64,000 bases of DNA, from assembly GCF_014204535.1 (NCBI RefSeq), contig NZ_JACHLR010000003.1, positions 62,001 to 126,000 on the forward strand. The letters are read 5' to 3'. The translations under genes were made by a program, and so were the position numbers. Of this stretch, positions 28,869 through 37,989 are shown piece by piece. Positions within the stretch are counted from its first letter, which is position 1. Every line of letters starts with the position of its first letter. Source of the stretch: Novosphingobium chloroacetimidivorans. GTDB taxonomy: Bacteria > Pseudomonadota > Alphaproteobacteria > Sphingomonadales > Sphingomonadaceae. The notes under the pieces were generated by a model. The model searched no databases, was not told the DNA's origin, and worked only from the letters and a program-made list of their open reading frames with translations.

Positions 28869-29080
28869 TCCTCCCCTCCACTACCAGCTAAGCTGGGGGT
28901 GCCCGCCCCCTTGCAGGGAAAGATTTGCCCTGTCCTCCCCGGCACGGGGAGGGGGACCGCGCGAAGCGTGGTGGAGGGGAGTCTCGGCATCTCCGGGGCT
29001 CGCCGGCAAGCTCGGATGAGGACGCGAGTCCCCACCACCCCTCGCTGCGCGAGCGGTCCCCCTCCCCGGTCCGGGGAGGT
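28869..29080. repeat. Degenerate family A/D palindromic block
   Basis: Remnants of nested palindromes: TCCTCCCC...TTGCAGGGAAAG at 28869-28925, then CCTCCCCGGCACGGGGAGGG facing CCCCCTCCCCGGTCCGGGGAGG to about 29080, with GTGGTGGAGGGGA/CCCCACCACCCC inside. It seems to be an older or recombined copy. Confidence 0.6.
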
Positions 29081-29093
29081 CAAGGTGCTCTCA

Positions 29094-29234
29094 GATCCTC
29101 CCCTGCAAGGGGAGGTGGCGCGCCTGCAAGGCGTGACGGAGGGGTGTCCCCGCTGGTGGAGTGCGCGACCGAGAGGGTTACACCCCTCCACCACCGCCTG
29201 CGGCGGCGGTCCCCTCCCCTTGCAGGGGAGGATC
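29094..29234. repeat. Nested palindrome (family A), copy 4
   Basis: GATCCTCCCCTGCAAGGGGA at the left and TCCCCTTGCAGGGGAGGATC at the right, with GGAGGGGTGTCCCC/GGTTACACCCCTCC inner arms. Confidence 0.9.
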
Positions 29235-29240
29235 TGAGAG

Positions 29241-29600
29241 CACAGGTCATCCCCCGCTGGCGAGTGCGGGGTAACGCCACAGATGAAACGTCGGACGTAT
29301 GCGGTCGGCGCTGCCCTGGCGCGACAGGGTTGGCTCGCAGCTTCCAAGATTGCGAACGTCCGGCGTGGGAAGGCGTAAGCGCCACCGGCTCGGCCCTGAT
29401 ACGCGAAGCGCCGGCGAGACGGGCTCGCAGCTTGCCGCCGGCCTCTCGCGAACGAGAGCAAGGCTTCGCATGGTTGCAGACGCCCGTCGAAAGCGCCGGC
29501 CGCAGGTGGTGCGGGCAAGGGCGACAGGCCTGAAAGCCGCTCGTCTGCATCCGACCTGCGAGGCCAAGTAACCTATGTGGTTCTAAATGTCAAGCTCGCA
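29241..29600. other. 360-bp anonymous island between two family A repeats
   Basis: Flanked by palindromes in the convergent gap between the cytochrome c and nrdA genes. Several frames stay open on both strands, but none has a plausible ribosome site or a recognisable domain. Small inverted pairs occur, for example CTCTCGC/GCGAGAG-like near 29445. It may be part of a larger mobile or multi-copy element with the flanking palindromes. No known RNA class was recognised. Confidence 0.35.
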
Positions 29601-29743
29601 GATCCTCCCCTGCAAGGGGAGGTGGCAGACGCGAAGCGGCTGGCGGAGGGGTGTCACCGCTGCCGGAGTGCTCGACCGAGAGGGTTACACCCCTCCACCA
29701 CCGCCTGCGGCGGCGGTCCCCCTCCCCTTGCAGGGGAGGATCT
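29601..29743. repeat. Nested palindrome (family A), copy 5
   Basis: GATCCTCCCCTGCAAGGGGA facing CCCCTTGCAGGGGAGGATC, inner GGAGGGGTGTCACC/GGTTACACCCCTCC. It lies 62 nt from the nrdA stop codon. Confidence 0.9.
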
Positions 29744-29804
29744 AAAACCGCGCAGTCTTTCAGCGCCAGTGCGAGGTGGATGTCTCAACCCCGCCCCGCT
29801 CACC

Positions 29805-31853
29805 TCACTGGCAGGCGAGGCACTCGTCGTAGTCGGTCGTCTCGCCGATCTCGAACTTGGGCGCCTCGGGCGTGTTGTCGGCTTCCACGCCGCCGGCGAA
29901 ACCGGCGCGCTGCACCGACTTGGAGCGCAGGTAGTAGAGCGACTTGATGCCCTTCTCCCAGGCCTGGAAGTGCAGCATCATCAGGTCCCACTTGTCGACA
30001 TCGGCGGGAATGTAGAGGTTCAGCGACTGGGCCTGGTCGATGTAGGGCGTGCGGTCGGCCGCGAACTCCAGCAGCCAGCGCTGGTCGATCTCGAAGCTGG
30101 TCTTGTAGACCGCCTTTTCCTCCGGGCTGAGGAAGTCGAGGTGCTGCACCGAGCCGCCGTGCTCCAGGATCGAGTTCCACACGTTGGTGGAATCCTTGCT
30201 CTTCGAGGCGAGCAGCTTTTCCAGGTACGGGTTCTTCACCACGAAGCTGCCCGAGAGCGTCTTGTGGGTGTAGATGTTGGCCGGGATCGGTTCGATGCAG
30301 GCCGAGGTGCCGCCGCAGATGATGCTGATCGAGGCGGTCGGAGCGATCGCCATCTTGCAGCTGAAGCGTTCCATCACGCCCACGTCCGCCGCATCGGGGC
30401 AAGGTCCGCGCTCGTTCGCCAGCAGCATCGAGGCCTCGTTGGCCTTCTGGTTGATGTACTGGAACATCTGCATGTTCAGCGCCTTGGCCATCGCGCTTTC
30501 GAAGGCGATGCCCTTCTTCTGCAGGTACGAGTGGTAGCCCATCACGCCCATGCCGACCGATCGCTCACGCGCGGCCGAGTACTTGGCACGCGCCATCTCG
30601 TCCGGCGCGCGGTCGATGTAGTCCTGCAGCACGTTGTCGAGGAAGCGCAGCACGTCCTCGATCACGTGCTTCTCGCCCTTCCACTCGTCCCAGGTTTCCA
30701 GGTTGAGCGAGGAGAGGCAGCACACCGCGGTGCGGTCGTTGCCCAGGTGATCGCGGCCGGTGGGCAGCGTGATCTCCGAGCACAGGTTCGAGGTCGAGAC
30801 CTTGAGGCCTAGCTCGCGATGGTGGCGCGGCATCATGCGGTTCACCGTGTCGGAGAACACGATGTAGGGCTCGCCAGTGGCGAGGCGCGTCTCGACCAGC
30901 TTCTGGAACAGCGCGCGCGCGTCGACCGACCCGCGCACCGAGCCGTCCTTGGGGCTGCGCAGCGCGAACTCGGCGCCGTCGCGGACCGCGGCCATGAACT
31001 CGTCGGTCAGCAGCACGCCGTGGTGCAGGTTGAGCGCCTTGCGGTTGAAGTCACCCGAGGGTTTCCGGATCTCGAGGAATTCCTCGATCTCGGGGTGCGA
31101 GACGTCGAGGTAGCAGGCGGCCGAACCCCGGCGCAGCGATCCTTGCGAGATCGCGAGGGTCAGCGAATCCATGACGCGCACGAACGGGATGATGCCGCTG
31201 GTCTTGCCGTTGAGGCCGACCGGCTCGCCGATGCCGCGCACCGAGCCCCAATAGGTACCGATGCCGCCGCCACGGCTGGCCAACCAGACGTTCTCGTTCC
31301 AGGTGGCGACGATGCCTTCCAGGCTGTCGTCGACCGAGTTGAGGTAGCACGAGATCGGCAGGCCACGACCGGTGCCGCCGTTCGACAGCACCGGCGTCGC
31401 GGGCATGAACCACAGCTTCGAGATGTAGTCGTAGAGCCGCTGGGCGTGCGCCTGGTCATCGGCATAGGCGTCGGCGACGCGGGCGAACAGGTCCTGGTAC
31501 TTCTCGCCAGGCAGCAGGTAGCGATCGTCCAGCGTGTCCTTGCCGAACTCGGTCAGCAGCGCATCGCGGGTGTCGTCGGTGACGATCGTGAACCGGCGCG
31601 CGTTGATGGTCTTGGAATCGTCCGGCTTTTTAGGAGATGCCGGCTTCACGGACGCCGGTGCTTCGGCGACGAGTTCGGCGGTGGCGGCATCGGTCTTGTC
31701 CATGGCGACACCCTTCCTCGTGCTCTCGGCGGGCCTGGGCTCGGCGACACTGGGCTCGTTAGCCTTGGCCGCCGGCTTCTCGGCAAATGTCAGCTCGGTC
31801 TGGTCGGCATCCACGGTGTCTATCGGCCCTTCGTTGCCCGTCCTGAAGTCCAC
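29805..31853 (-). CDS. nrdA: Ribonucleoside-diphosphate reductase, large subunit (class I)
   Basis: Encodes 682 residues from a GTG at 31853, which has an AAGGGG ribosome site 8 nt upstream; a later ATG at residue 51 is possible. Active-site elements are the thiyl cysteine in STSNLCSEI, the redox pair cysteines in ISCYL and VCCLSSLNL, the radical-transfer tyrosine pair in SLYYLRSKS, and the C-terminal thiol shuttle CLACQ. It reduces ribonucleotides for DNA synthesis. There is no N-terminal ATP-cone. Residues 1-80 are low-complexity instead, so dATP shut-off at the usual site is unlikely. No nrdB lies next to it in this window. Confidence 0.94.
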   Translation of the reverse strand: MDFRTGNEGPIDTVDADQTELTFAEKPAAKANEPSVAEPRPAESTRKGVAMDKTDAATAELVAEAPASVKPASPKKPDDSKTINARRFTIVTDDTRDALLTEFGKDTLDDRYLLPGEKYQDLFARVADAYADDQAHAQRLYDYISKLWFMPATPVLSNGGTGRGLPISCYLNSVDDSLEGIVATWNENVWLASRGGGIGTYWGSVRGIGEPVGLNGKTSGIIPFVRVMDSLTLAISQGSLRRGSAACYLDVSHPEIEEFLEIRKPSGDFNRKALNLHHGVLLTDEFMAAVRDGAEFALRSPKDGSVRGSVDARALFQKLVETRLATGEPYIVFSDTVNRMMPRHHRELGLKVSTSNLCSEITLPTGRDHLGNDRTAVCCLSSLNLETWDEWKGEKHVIEDVLRFLDNVLQDYIDRAPDEMARAKYSAARERSVGMGVMGYHSYLQKKGIAFESAMAKALNMQMFQYINQKANEASMLLANERGPCPDAADVGVMERFSCKMAIAPTASISIICGGTSACIEPIPANIYTHKTLSGSFVVKNPYLEKLLASKSKDSTNVWNSILEHGGSVQHLDFLSPEEKAVYKTSFEIDQRWLLEFAADRTPYIDQAQSLNLYIPADVDKWDLMMLHFQAWEKGIKSLYYLRSKSVQRAGFAGGVEADNTPEAPKFEIGETTDYDECLACQ

Positions 31854-32260
31854 GTCGCGTACCCCTTGCTGGCGTTCTCGCCATAATCTGCATTTCGAAT
31901 CGCGAGAGGCTTAGCGTAGCATCGGCACAAAACAGGAACAACGCTCCTGCTACGCCGACACAAAGGCCGCTGTACCCTCGTTCTCGCCAGGCAAGGTGCC
32001 GTTCCCGGCCGCTTGCTTGAATCTAGGTGTTGAGCCCCCCGGATCAACCGCCCACAACCCATAGTGCCCGATTGAGAATCCCGTGCAAGTGTCGCGCCTT
32101 GGGGCGGATCGGCGACATCGCCGGGCATGGTAGCGCCGCGACGCGCCGGAAGTCCTTGGCTCGATCGATACGCAAGAGGGAAATGGTCCGCTGAGCCGTT
32201 TTCTTTTTCCACATTCCTGAGCGACGAATGGAATCAGGCTTGCGGCGGGTGGAGTGGCCC
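31854..32260. other. Upstream region of nrdA
   Basis: About 400 bp between the nrdA start and a family A repeat, containing no gene. A partial match to the NrdR box (CACTAT...TTGTG halves, minus strand, 32052-32067) lies about 200 bp upstream of the start, but its centre deviates from the consensus and no properly spaced second box was found. The nrdA promoter presumably lies here. Confidence 0.4.
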
Positions 32261-32405
32261 GATCCCCCCCTGCAAGGGGAGGTGGCGCGCGGCGTCAGCT
32301 GCGTGACGGAGGGGTGTCACCGGCATCGTAGTGAGCGATTGAGAGGGTTACACCCCTCCACCACCTGCTGCGCAGGCGGTCCCCCTCCCCTTGCAGGGGA
32401 GGATC
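32261..32405. repeat. Nested palindrome (family A), copy 6
   Basis: GATCCCCCCCTGCAAGGGGA facing CCCCTTGCAGGGGAGGATC, inner GGAGGGGTGTCACC/GGTTACACCCCTCC. Its right end directly abuts the stop codon of the acyl-CoA dehydrogenase gene, so a stem would begin at the end of the reading frame. Confidence 0.9.
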
Positions 32406-34607
32406 TCAGGCCCGCGTCCTTGGCAACCCCAGCGCGCGTTCGGCGATCATGGAGCGGTGGATCTCGCTGGTGCCGGCGTAGATCGTGGTGCCATGCGCAT
32501 GGCGGTAAGCCGTGTTGACGTGGGCCGCCGCGCCATCGCGTTTCGAGAGGGATAGCGGCGCCGTCAGGTCCAGCAGGTCCGAGCCGTCCTCCAAGAACTT
32601 CTCGGAGGTGAACACCTTGGCCATCGGGCCGCAGGCGGGCAGGTCCTGCTTCTCCTCGACGCTCCACAGCGAGCGCAGCACCAGCATCTCGCCCACCATG
32701 TGGTGCGCGCGCGCCCTGGCCAGGCGGACTTGCGCGGCGGGATCCTCGATCAGCGGCTTGCCGGCGAAGCGGATCTCGCGCGCCAGGTCCTCGGCCATGC
32801 GAATCAGGAGCCCGTGCGCCTTGGCGAAGCCGCCGCCGCCGTGCTCCAGCTCCAGCGCCGCGCTCATCGCCCGCACGCCGCCATCGACCGGGCCGATGCG
32901 CCAGGTGTCGGGCACTTTCACGTTGTCGTAGAACGTGATGTTGGTGCGCTCGTCCTGGAAGGTGTGGACCGGCTGCACTTCGATCCCGTCGGCCATGAGC
33001 GGCACGATGAACATGGTCAGGCCCTTGTGCTTCGCCACGTCCGGGTTCGTCCGGCACAGCATCAGCACGTAGTCGGCCAGGTTGGCGCCGCTGGTGAACA
33101 TCTTGGTGCCGTCGATCCGCCAGCCATTGCCATCGGGCGTGGCCTTGGTCTGGGCCGAGAAGACGTCGGAGCCCGAGCCCGGCTCGGAATAGCCGAGCGA
33201 GCAGACTGCCTCACCGGCAAGGATCCTGGTCAGCACTTCGGCCTTGAGCTCGTCAGTGCCGAACTTGTCGATCATCGCCGCGGCCATCATCGTCGTGCCC
33301 CGGGCATGTCCCGACCAGCCGTGCTCCTCCCAGACGTCCGCCGCGGCGTAGCGGGCATAGGGGCTGGCGCCGCGGCCGCCTTGCGCAGGGCTCAGCTCGG
33401 GGAACAGCAGGCCCGCTTCGGCCAGCTTCTTGTGCACCGCCGGATGGTGCCCGTCCCACGAGTAATGCGCGTGGGCCTTCAGCTCGGGCGTCAAGGTCTC
33501 CTCGAAGAACCGATCGACCTCGGCAGCCAGCGCGCGGGCATCTTCGCCCAGGTCGAAGTCGATCGAAACCGGGCCCACGTCAGGGAGCACCGCCGGTTCG
33601 CCCGCGTAGAGGCGGCGGCCCGCTTCCTCCAGCAGGCGCGCGGAATCGCCCCAGACCAGCGCGGTGGCCTTGGCGCGCAAGTTGTAGAGGTGGATGTCGT
33701 ACTCGGTGGTGAGGCCATAGCCGCCGAACGTGCGCAAGCTCTGGATCGCCGAAGTGCTGGCGACCTTCGCGGCCCACCACAGCGCCAGCGAAATCGCGGC
33801 GCCGGCTTGCGGCTCGCCGGTCGCGACCATGTGGACTGCCTTCCAGGCAAAGGCGCGGCCGCCCTCGATCTCGGTGATGAAGTTGGCCAGCGGATGGCTT
33901 ATCGCCTGGAACGTGCCGATGGGCACGCCGAAAGCCTTGCGCTCGCAAGCATAGGCGGCGGCGAGGCGCACCGCCTCGCGCGCCAGGCCGAGCAGCTGAC
34001 AGGCGGTGAGAAGCTTCCACTCCTCCAGCGCCGCCGCGAACAGCGCCAGTGCCTCGGGACCGGAGGCGAGCACGGTGCGGGGCGCGCGGCCGAGATCGAC
34101 TTCGGCGATGCCGTTGGCGGCCAGCGTCTCATCCACGCGGCGGTGGGCGTCGGCGGGTGCCACCATCACCAGATCGTCGCCATGCCGGGCGATGACGAGG
34201 TCGGCGCGGTCGCCGCCGTTCAGCCACTGCACCGGCTCCTCGGCCACATCGCGAAAGGCCAGGGTCGCCACCTGCTCGCCCGCGATCACCGCGTCGATGC
34301 CCTCGCCGGTGGTGAGCGCGATCAGGCGGGCGGCGAGAATCGCTTCGGCGATCGGCCCCAGCGCAAGCGTGCGGCCGGCTTCCTCCAGCACCAGGGCAGC
34401 GTCGAGCGTACCCATGGCGAGGCCTCCCGCCTCCTCGGGCACGCGCATCGCGAAGGTGCCGAGATCTGCGAGACCGGACCAGAGCGCGGGATCGAAGCCC
34501 TCCCCTTCCAATGCCTGGCGGACGCGGGACATGCTGCTCTCGCTGTCGAGGAAGCGCGCGAAGCTGTCGCGCAGCATCTGCTGGTCGTCGTTCAAGCCGA
34601 AGTTCAT
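32406..34607 (-). CDS. Fused double acyl-CoA dehydrogenase
   Basis: Encodes 733 residues, about twice the normal length, consisting of two acyl-CoA dehydrogenase modules. Module 1 (about 1-345) starts MNFGLNDDQQMLRDS and keeps the C-terminal FGGYGLTTEYDIHLYN segment, but lacks the flavin-binding SEPGSGSD motif. Module 2 (about 350-733) has SEPGSGSD and YAGTSEIHR. The base residue found at the second position of YEGT in medium-chain enzymes is Ala here, so the base must be elsewhere. Fusion of a degenerate with an intact module recalls heteromeric enzymes such as mycobacterial ChsE1-ChsE2. Likely role: desaturation of a bulky acyl-CoA. Substrate unknown. Confidence 0.88.
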   Translation of the reverse strand: MNFGLNDDQQMLRDSFARFLDSESSMSRVRQALEGEGFDPALWSGLADLGTFAMRVPEEAGGLAMGTLDAALVLEEAGRTLALGPIAEAILAARLIALTTGEGIDAVIAGEQVATLAFRDVAEEPVQWLNGGDRADLVIARHGDDLVMVAPADAHRRVDETLAANGIAEVDLGRAPRTVLASGPEALALFAAALEEWKLLTACQLLGLAREAVRLAAAYACERKAFGVPIGTFQAISHPLANFITEIEGGRAFAWKAVHMVATGEPQAGAAISLALWWAAKVASTSAIQSLRTFGGYGLTTEYDIHLYNLRAKATALVWGDSARLLEEAGRRLYAGEPAVLPDVGPVSIDFDLGEDARALAAEVDRFFEETLTPELKAHAHYSWDGHHPAVHKKLAEAGLLFPELSPAQGGRGASPYARYAAADVWEEHGWSGHARGTTMMAAAMIDKFGTDELKAEVLTRILAGEAVCSLGYSEPGSGSDVFSAQTKATPDGNGWRIDGTKMFTSGANLADYVLMLCRTNPDVAKHKGLTMFIVPLMADGIEVQPVHTFQDERTNITFYDNVKVPDTWRIGPVDGGVRAMSAALELEHGGGGFAKAHGLLIRMAEDLAREIRFAGKPLIEDPAAQVRLARARAHHMVGEMLVLRSLWSVEEKQDLPACGPMAKVFTSEKFLEDGSDLLDLTAPLSLSKRDGAAAHVNTAYRHAHGTTIYAGTSEIHRSMIAERALGLPRTRA

Positions 34608-34814
34608 CGATCGCCTCTTACCCGCGCCGGCCGTTCGTGGCCTTGTGATGCACAGTGTGTCACGGGCCGGTGCGCCGGGTCAATTCGTCGAACGGCAGCG
34701 GGATCGCCCGCCTTGGACTTGGCTCGCCAACGCGCCTGTGCGAGACTTCGCGCAACCGGCACGCCGATGCTGCGTTGCGGTACGGTTGCGAACTCGAGTG
34801 GAAGGCGAAGGTCC

Positions 34815-35057
34815 ATGATCAACATCATCAGCGCAATCATCAGCGGCTTGATCATCGGCGTGCTCGCCCGGTTCTTCTATCCCGGCTCGGTCAACATGGG
34901 ATGGATCGCGACCATCCTGCTGGGCATTGGCGGTTCGCTCGTGGCGGGCCTGGTCACCAGCCGCGGCGCGGGCGACTTCAATCGCGCGGGATGCCTGGCC
35001 TCGATCATCGGCGCGATCGTGCTGATCTTCGTCGGCCGCCTGCTCGGGGTCGGCTGA
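34815..35057 (+). CDS. GlsB/YeaQ/YmgE-family small membrane protein
   Basis: Encodes 80 residues from ATG 34815 with a GAAGG ribosome site. Three hydrophobic segments carry the family pattern GVLARFFYPG, GWIATILLGIGG and RAGCLASIIGAIVLIF. These are stress-linked inner-membrane proteins of unknown mechanism. It is a single gene between two minus-strand genes. Its stop is 4 nt from the convergent SDR stop. Confidence 0.9.
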   Translation: MINIISAIISGLIIGVLARFFYPGSVNMGWIATILLGIGGSLVAGLVTSRGAGDFNRAGCLASIIGAIVLIFVGRLLGVG

Positions 35058-35061
35058 GCGC

Positions 35062-35805
35062 TTAAAGCATCGCCCCGCCATCCACCGGGATCACCGCGCC
35101 GGTAATCCAGCGGGCGCGGTCCGAGCAGAGCATGGCGATGGCATCGCCGACGTCCTCGGGCTGAGCGACCCGCTTCAGCGCCTGCACGGCGATCGTCATG
35201 TCGCGGCCCTGCTCGGTCTGCGTCCAGGCGGCAATCGGCCCGGTGGCGGTCGTGGCCGGAGCGACCGCATTGACGCGGATCCAACGGTCGCCGAGCTCGG
35301 CGGCGGCGCGGCGCACCAGGTGCTCGATCGCCGCCTTCATCGCGCCGTAGGCGGCAACCGCCCCCGTCACCCGCCGCGCCGTCAGCGACGAGAGGAACAC
35401 CACGCTTGCGCCTTCGGCGAGGATCGGCGTCAGGCTTTGCAGCAGGAAGAACGGCGCGCGCAGGTTCACCGCGGTCAGCTGGTCGAAGATGTCGGGGGTG
35501 CAAGCGGCGATGTCGGAGTTGCCCGGCATGACGGCCGCGTTGAGCACCAGCGCGTGCAAGCCTTCGGGGCAGAGCGCCGCGATCTGCCGCGCGAGCGTTG
35601 CAGGAGTGGCAGGGTCGGCCAGATCGCCGCCGACCAGCTCGGCCGTGCCGCCGGCTTCGCGGATCGACCGGGCGACCTCCTCGGCAAGCACGCGATTGCC
35701 GCCGTAGTGGACGATCACGCGGTATCCGTCCGCGGCAAGCGCCCGGGCGGTGGCGGCGCCGATACCTTGGGATGAGCCGGTGATGAAGGCGGTCTTTTGA
35801 TCCAT
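35062..35805 (-). CDS. Short-chain dehydrogenase/reductase
   Basis: Encodes 247 residues from ATG 35805 with a GGGAGAG ribosome site. The glycine motif is TGSSQGIG, and the loop reads HYGGNR, which with Arg suggests NADPH use. LNAAV stands in place of the usual NNAG, SSLTAR is the Ser region, and the Tyr-Lys pair is in AAYGAMKAA. It resembles ketoreductases such as FabG-like enzymes. Substrate unknown. The nadB gene lies upstream on the same strand, beyond a family A repeat. Confidence 0.87.
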   Translation of the reverse strand: MDQKTAFITGSSQGIGAATARALAADGYRVIVHYGGNRVLAEEVARSIREAGGTAELVGGDLADPATPATLARQIAALCPEGLHALVLNAAVMPGNSDIAACTPDIFDQLTAVNLRAPFFLLQSLTPILAEGASVVFLSSLTARRVTGAVAAYGAMKAAIEHLVRRAAAELGDRWIRVNAVAPATTATGPIAAWTQTEQGRDMTIAVQALKRVAQPEDVGDAIAMLCSDRARWITGAVIPVDGGAML

Positions 35806-35827
35806 CTGTGCTCTCCCTTTCGCTTTT

Positions 35828-35966
35828 GATCCTCCCCTGCAAGGGGAGGGGGACCGCCGCTGGAAGCGGTGGTGGAGGGGTGTCACCCAGTCGTGCATGC
35901 GCGCGGGCGGGGACACCCCTCCGTCACGCCTTGCAGGCGTGCCACCTCCCCTTGCAGGGGAGGACC
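35828..35966. repeat. Nested palindrome (family A), copy 7
   Basis: GATCCTCCCCTGCAAGGGGA facing CTCCCCTTGCAGGGGAGGAC, inner GGAGGGGTGTCACC/GGGGACACCCCTCC. It directly abuts the nadB stop codon. Confidence 0.9.
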
Positions 35967-37571
35967 TTAAGGCACCAGCACTGTATCCACCGCCTCCGCC
36001 GCCGTCTCCGGGTAATCAAGCGTATAGTGCAGGCCCCGGCTCTCGTGGCGCTTCAGGGCCGAGGTCACGATCAGTTCCGCGCTCTGCAGCAGGTTGCGCA
36101 GTTCGACCAGATCGGTCGAGACGCGGAAGTGGCGATAGTATTCCTCGATCTCGTGGTTCAGCAGCTTGATGCGATGCTGCGCGCGTTCCAGCCGCTTGGT
36201 GGTGCGCACGATGCCCACGTAGTTCCACATGAACCGGCGGATTTCGGTCCAGTTCTGCTTGATCACCACTTCCTCGTCCGGCTCGGAGACGCGGCTCTCG
36301 TCCCACGGCTTGACCGGTGGCGGCGCGTCGAATGCGTCCCAATGGTCGAGGATGTGCGCCGCCGCCGCCTCGCCGAATACGAAGCATTCCAGCAGCGAGT
36401 TGGAGGCAAGGCGATTGGCGCCGTGCAGGCCGCTCTCGGTACACTCGCCCGCGGCGTAGAGGCCCGGCAGGTCTGTGCGCCCGTCGAGGTCGATCAGGAT
36501 GCCCCCACAGGTGTAGTGCTGCGCGGGCACCACCGGGATCGGCTGCCGGGTCATGTCGATGCCGAGGCCGAGCAGCTTCTCGTAGATGTTGGGGAAGTGC
36601 TCGCGCACGAACTCAGGGCTCTGGTGGCTGATGTCGAGGTGGACGTAGTCTAAGCCGAAGCGCTTGATCTCGGCATCGATGGCGCGGGCCACGACGTCGC
36701 GCGGGGCCAGCTCCAGGCGCTCCGGGTCGTAGTAGGTCATGAACCGCTTGCCGGTGCGCGGGTTGATCAGGTGCCCGCCCTCGCCGCGCACGGCCTCGGT
36801 GATGAGGAAGCTCTTGACCTCCAGATTGTAGAGGCAGGTCGGGTGGAACTGCATCATCTCCATGTTGGAGACCCGCGCGCCCGCGCGCCAGGCCATGGCG
36901 ATGCCGTCGCCGGTGGCCCCGCGCGGCGCGGTGCTGAACTGGTAGACGCGGCCCGCGCCCCCCGTGGCCAGGATCGTGGCGCGCGCGGTGTGGGCCTCCA
37001 CCTTGCCGCTCTCCTGGTCGAGCGCGTAGACGCCCCAGACCCGGCCCGAACCGGAGTAGCGCGCCTCGTGCTTGCCGGTGATAAGGTCGATGCAGGCGCG
37101 GCCCGGCAGCAGGGTCACGTTGGGATTGTCCTGCGCGGCCTTGAGCAGCGCTGCCTGCACCGCCCAGCCAGTGGCATCGGCGACGTGGACGATGCGACGA
37201 TGCGAGTGCCCGCCCTCGCGCGTCAGGTGCAGCGCCTCTCCGTCGGTGTTGAATGGCACGCCCAGCTCGACCAGCCGCTCGATCGCGTGCGGCGCGCGCT
37301 CGATCACGAACTCGACTGTTTCCAGCCGGTTCAGTCCGGCTCCCGCCACCATGGTGTCTCGGATGTGATCGTCGAACGTGTCGCCCGCGTCGAGCACAGC
37401 GGCGATGCCGCCCTGCGCCCAGGCCGTGGAGCCGCCGGTCAGCTCGCCCTTGGCCAGCACCAGCACCTTCAGCGTCTGGGCCAGCGCCAGCGCGGCGGTC
37501 AGCCCCGCCGCACCCGAGCCGACGATGATCACGTCGTAAGTCGGCTCCGTGCCGCCGTTCAAGTCATCCAT
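35967..37571 (-). CDS. nadB: L-aspartate oxidase
   Basis: Encodes 534 residues from ATG 37571 with an AAGGAAG ribosome site. The FAD-binding loop is VIIVGSGAAGLTAALAL at about 14-30. GGSTAWAQGGIAAVL, the active-site HPTC (QFHPTCLYN) and RGEGGHLIN segments, and the C-terminal flavin contact SNSLLECFVFG are all typical. It oxidises aspartate to iminoaspartate, the first step of NAD synthesis. The partner genes nadA and nadC are not in the window. Confidence 0.95.
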   Translation of the reverse strand: MDDLNGGTEPTYDVIIVGSGAAGLTAALALAQTLKVLVLAKGELTGGSTAWAQGGIAAVLDAGDTFDDHIRDTMVAGAGLNRLETVEFVIERAPHAIERLVELGVPFNTDGEALHLTREGGHSHRRIVHVADATGWAVQAALLKAAQDNPNVTLLPGRACIDLITGKHEARYSGSGRVWGVYALDQESGKVEAHTARATILATGGAGRVYQFSTAPRGATGDGIAMAWRAGARVSNMEMMQFHPTCLYNLEVKSFLITEAVRGEGGHLINPRTGKRFMTYYDPERLELAPRDVVARAIDAEIKRFGLDYVHLDISHQSPEFVREHFPNIYEKLLGLGIDMTRQPIPVVPAQHYTCGGILIDLDGRTDLPGLYAAGECTESGLHGANRLASNSLLECFVFGEAAAAHILDHWDAFDAPPPVKPWDESRVSEPDEEVVIKQNWTEIRRFMWNYVGIVRTTKRLERAQHRIKLLNHEIEEYYRHFRVSTDLVELRNLLQSAELIVTSALKRHESRGLHYTLDYPETAAEAVDTVLVP

Positions 37572-37677
37572 CGCGCTTCCTTGCCGTCAACGCGACGCGC
37601 CCGCAACATTTTGCAATTAACCACGCATCCGCGTTGCAGACGGCGATCCGCAAATATATAAAGAGCTTACCGTAGTA

Positions 37678-37703
37678 AACGACGTACCGGGGGGCACGTC
37701 GTT
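37678..37703. promoter_or_regulatory. Hairpin upstream of a small zinc-ribbon-like gene
   Basis: AACGACGT and ACGTCGTT form perfect 8-bp arms around a G-rich 10-nt loop, 56 nt before the ATG at 37759. It could be an operator or a leader hairpin. There is no U tract, so it is not a classical terminator. Confidence 0.45.
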
Positions 37704-37758
37704 GAGACCAAAATTCAAGCTTTTCGAAGTCGAAGGCCGCCGTCCGGCGGAAGGGATC

Positions 37759-37989
37759 ATGTTCATGGTGCTGAAGAGATTTTTGTGCCTTTTCAACAAG
37801 CACACGCCCAAACGGTCGACGACTCAGTGGGATGGGGTCAGCTATGTGGGCGATTGCCGCCATTGCGGGCGACGAATCCGCCGGTTGTCGCGCGGCAACT
37901 GGAAAACCGACCAGCGACTCGATCATCCCGCACCACCAGTGCCATCGCCCCCGCCGATCACGCCGGCCGAGCCTCACTCGTCAAGCTGA
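37759..37989 (+). CDS. Small protein with CxxC knuckle
   Basis: Encodes 76 residues from ATG 37759, preceded by a perfect GGAAGGG ribosome site. The core is VSYVGDCRHCGRRIRRLSRG, with a single CxxC (Cys33 and Cys36), plus Cys10 and His15 that could complete a metal site. The C-terminal 25 residues are Pro-rich and overlap the 3' end of the convergent ABC ATPase gene by 32 nt. No function assigned. The basic Arg-rich loop could touch nucleic acid. Confidence 0.6.
   Translation: MFMVLKRFLCLFNKHTPKRSTTQWDGVSYVGDCRHCGRRIRRLSRGNWKTDQRLDHPAPPVPSPPPITPAEPHSSS

Noticed and set aside
29241..29300. RNase P RNA-like GGGGTAACGCCACAGA
   Set aside because: The essential GAGGAAAGTC element and the rest of the conserved core are missing on both strands.
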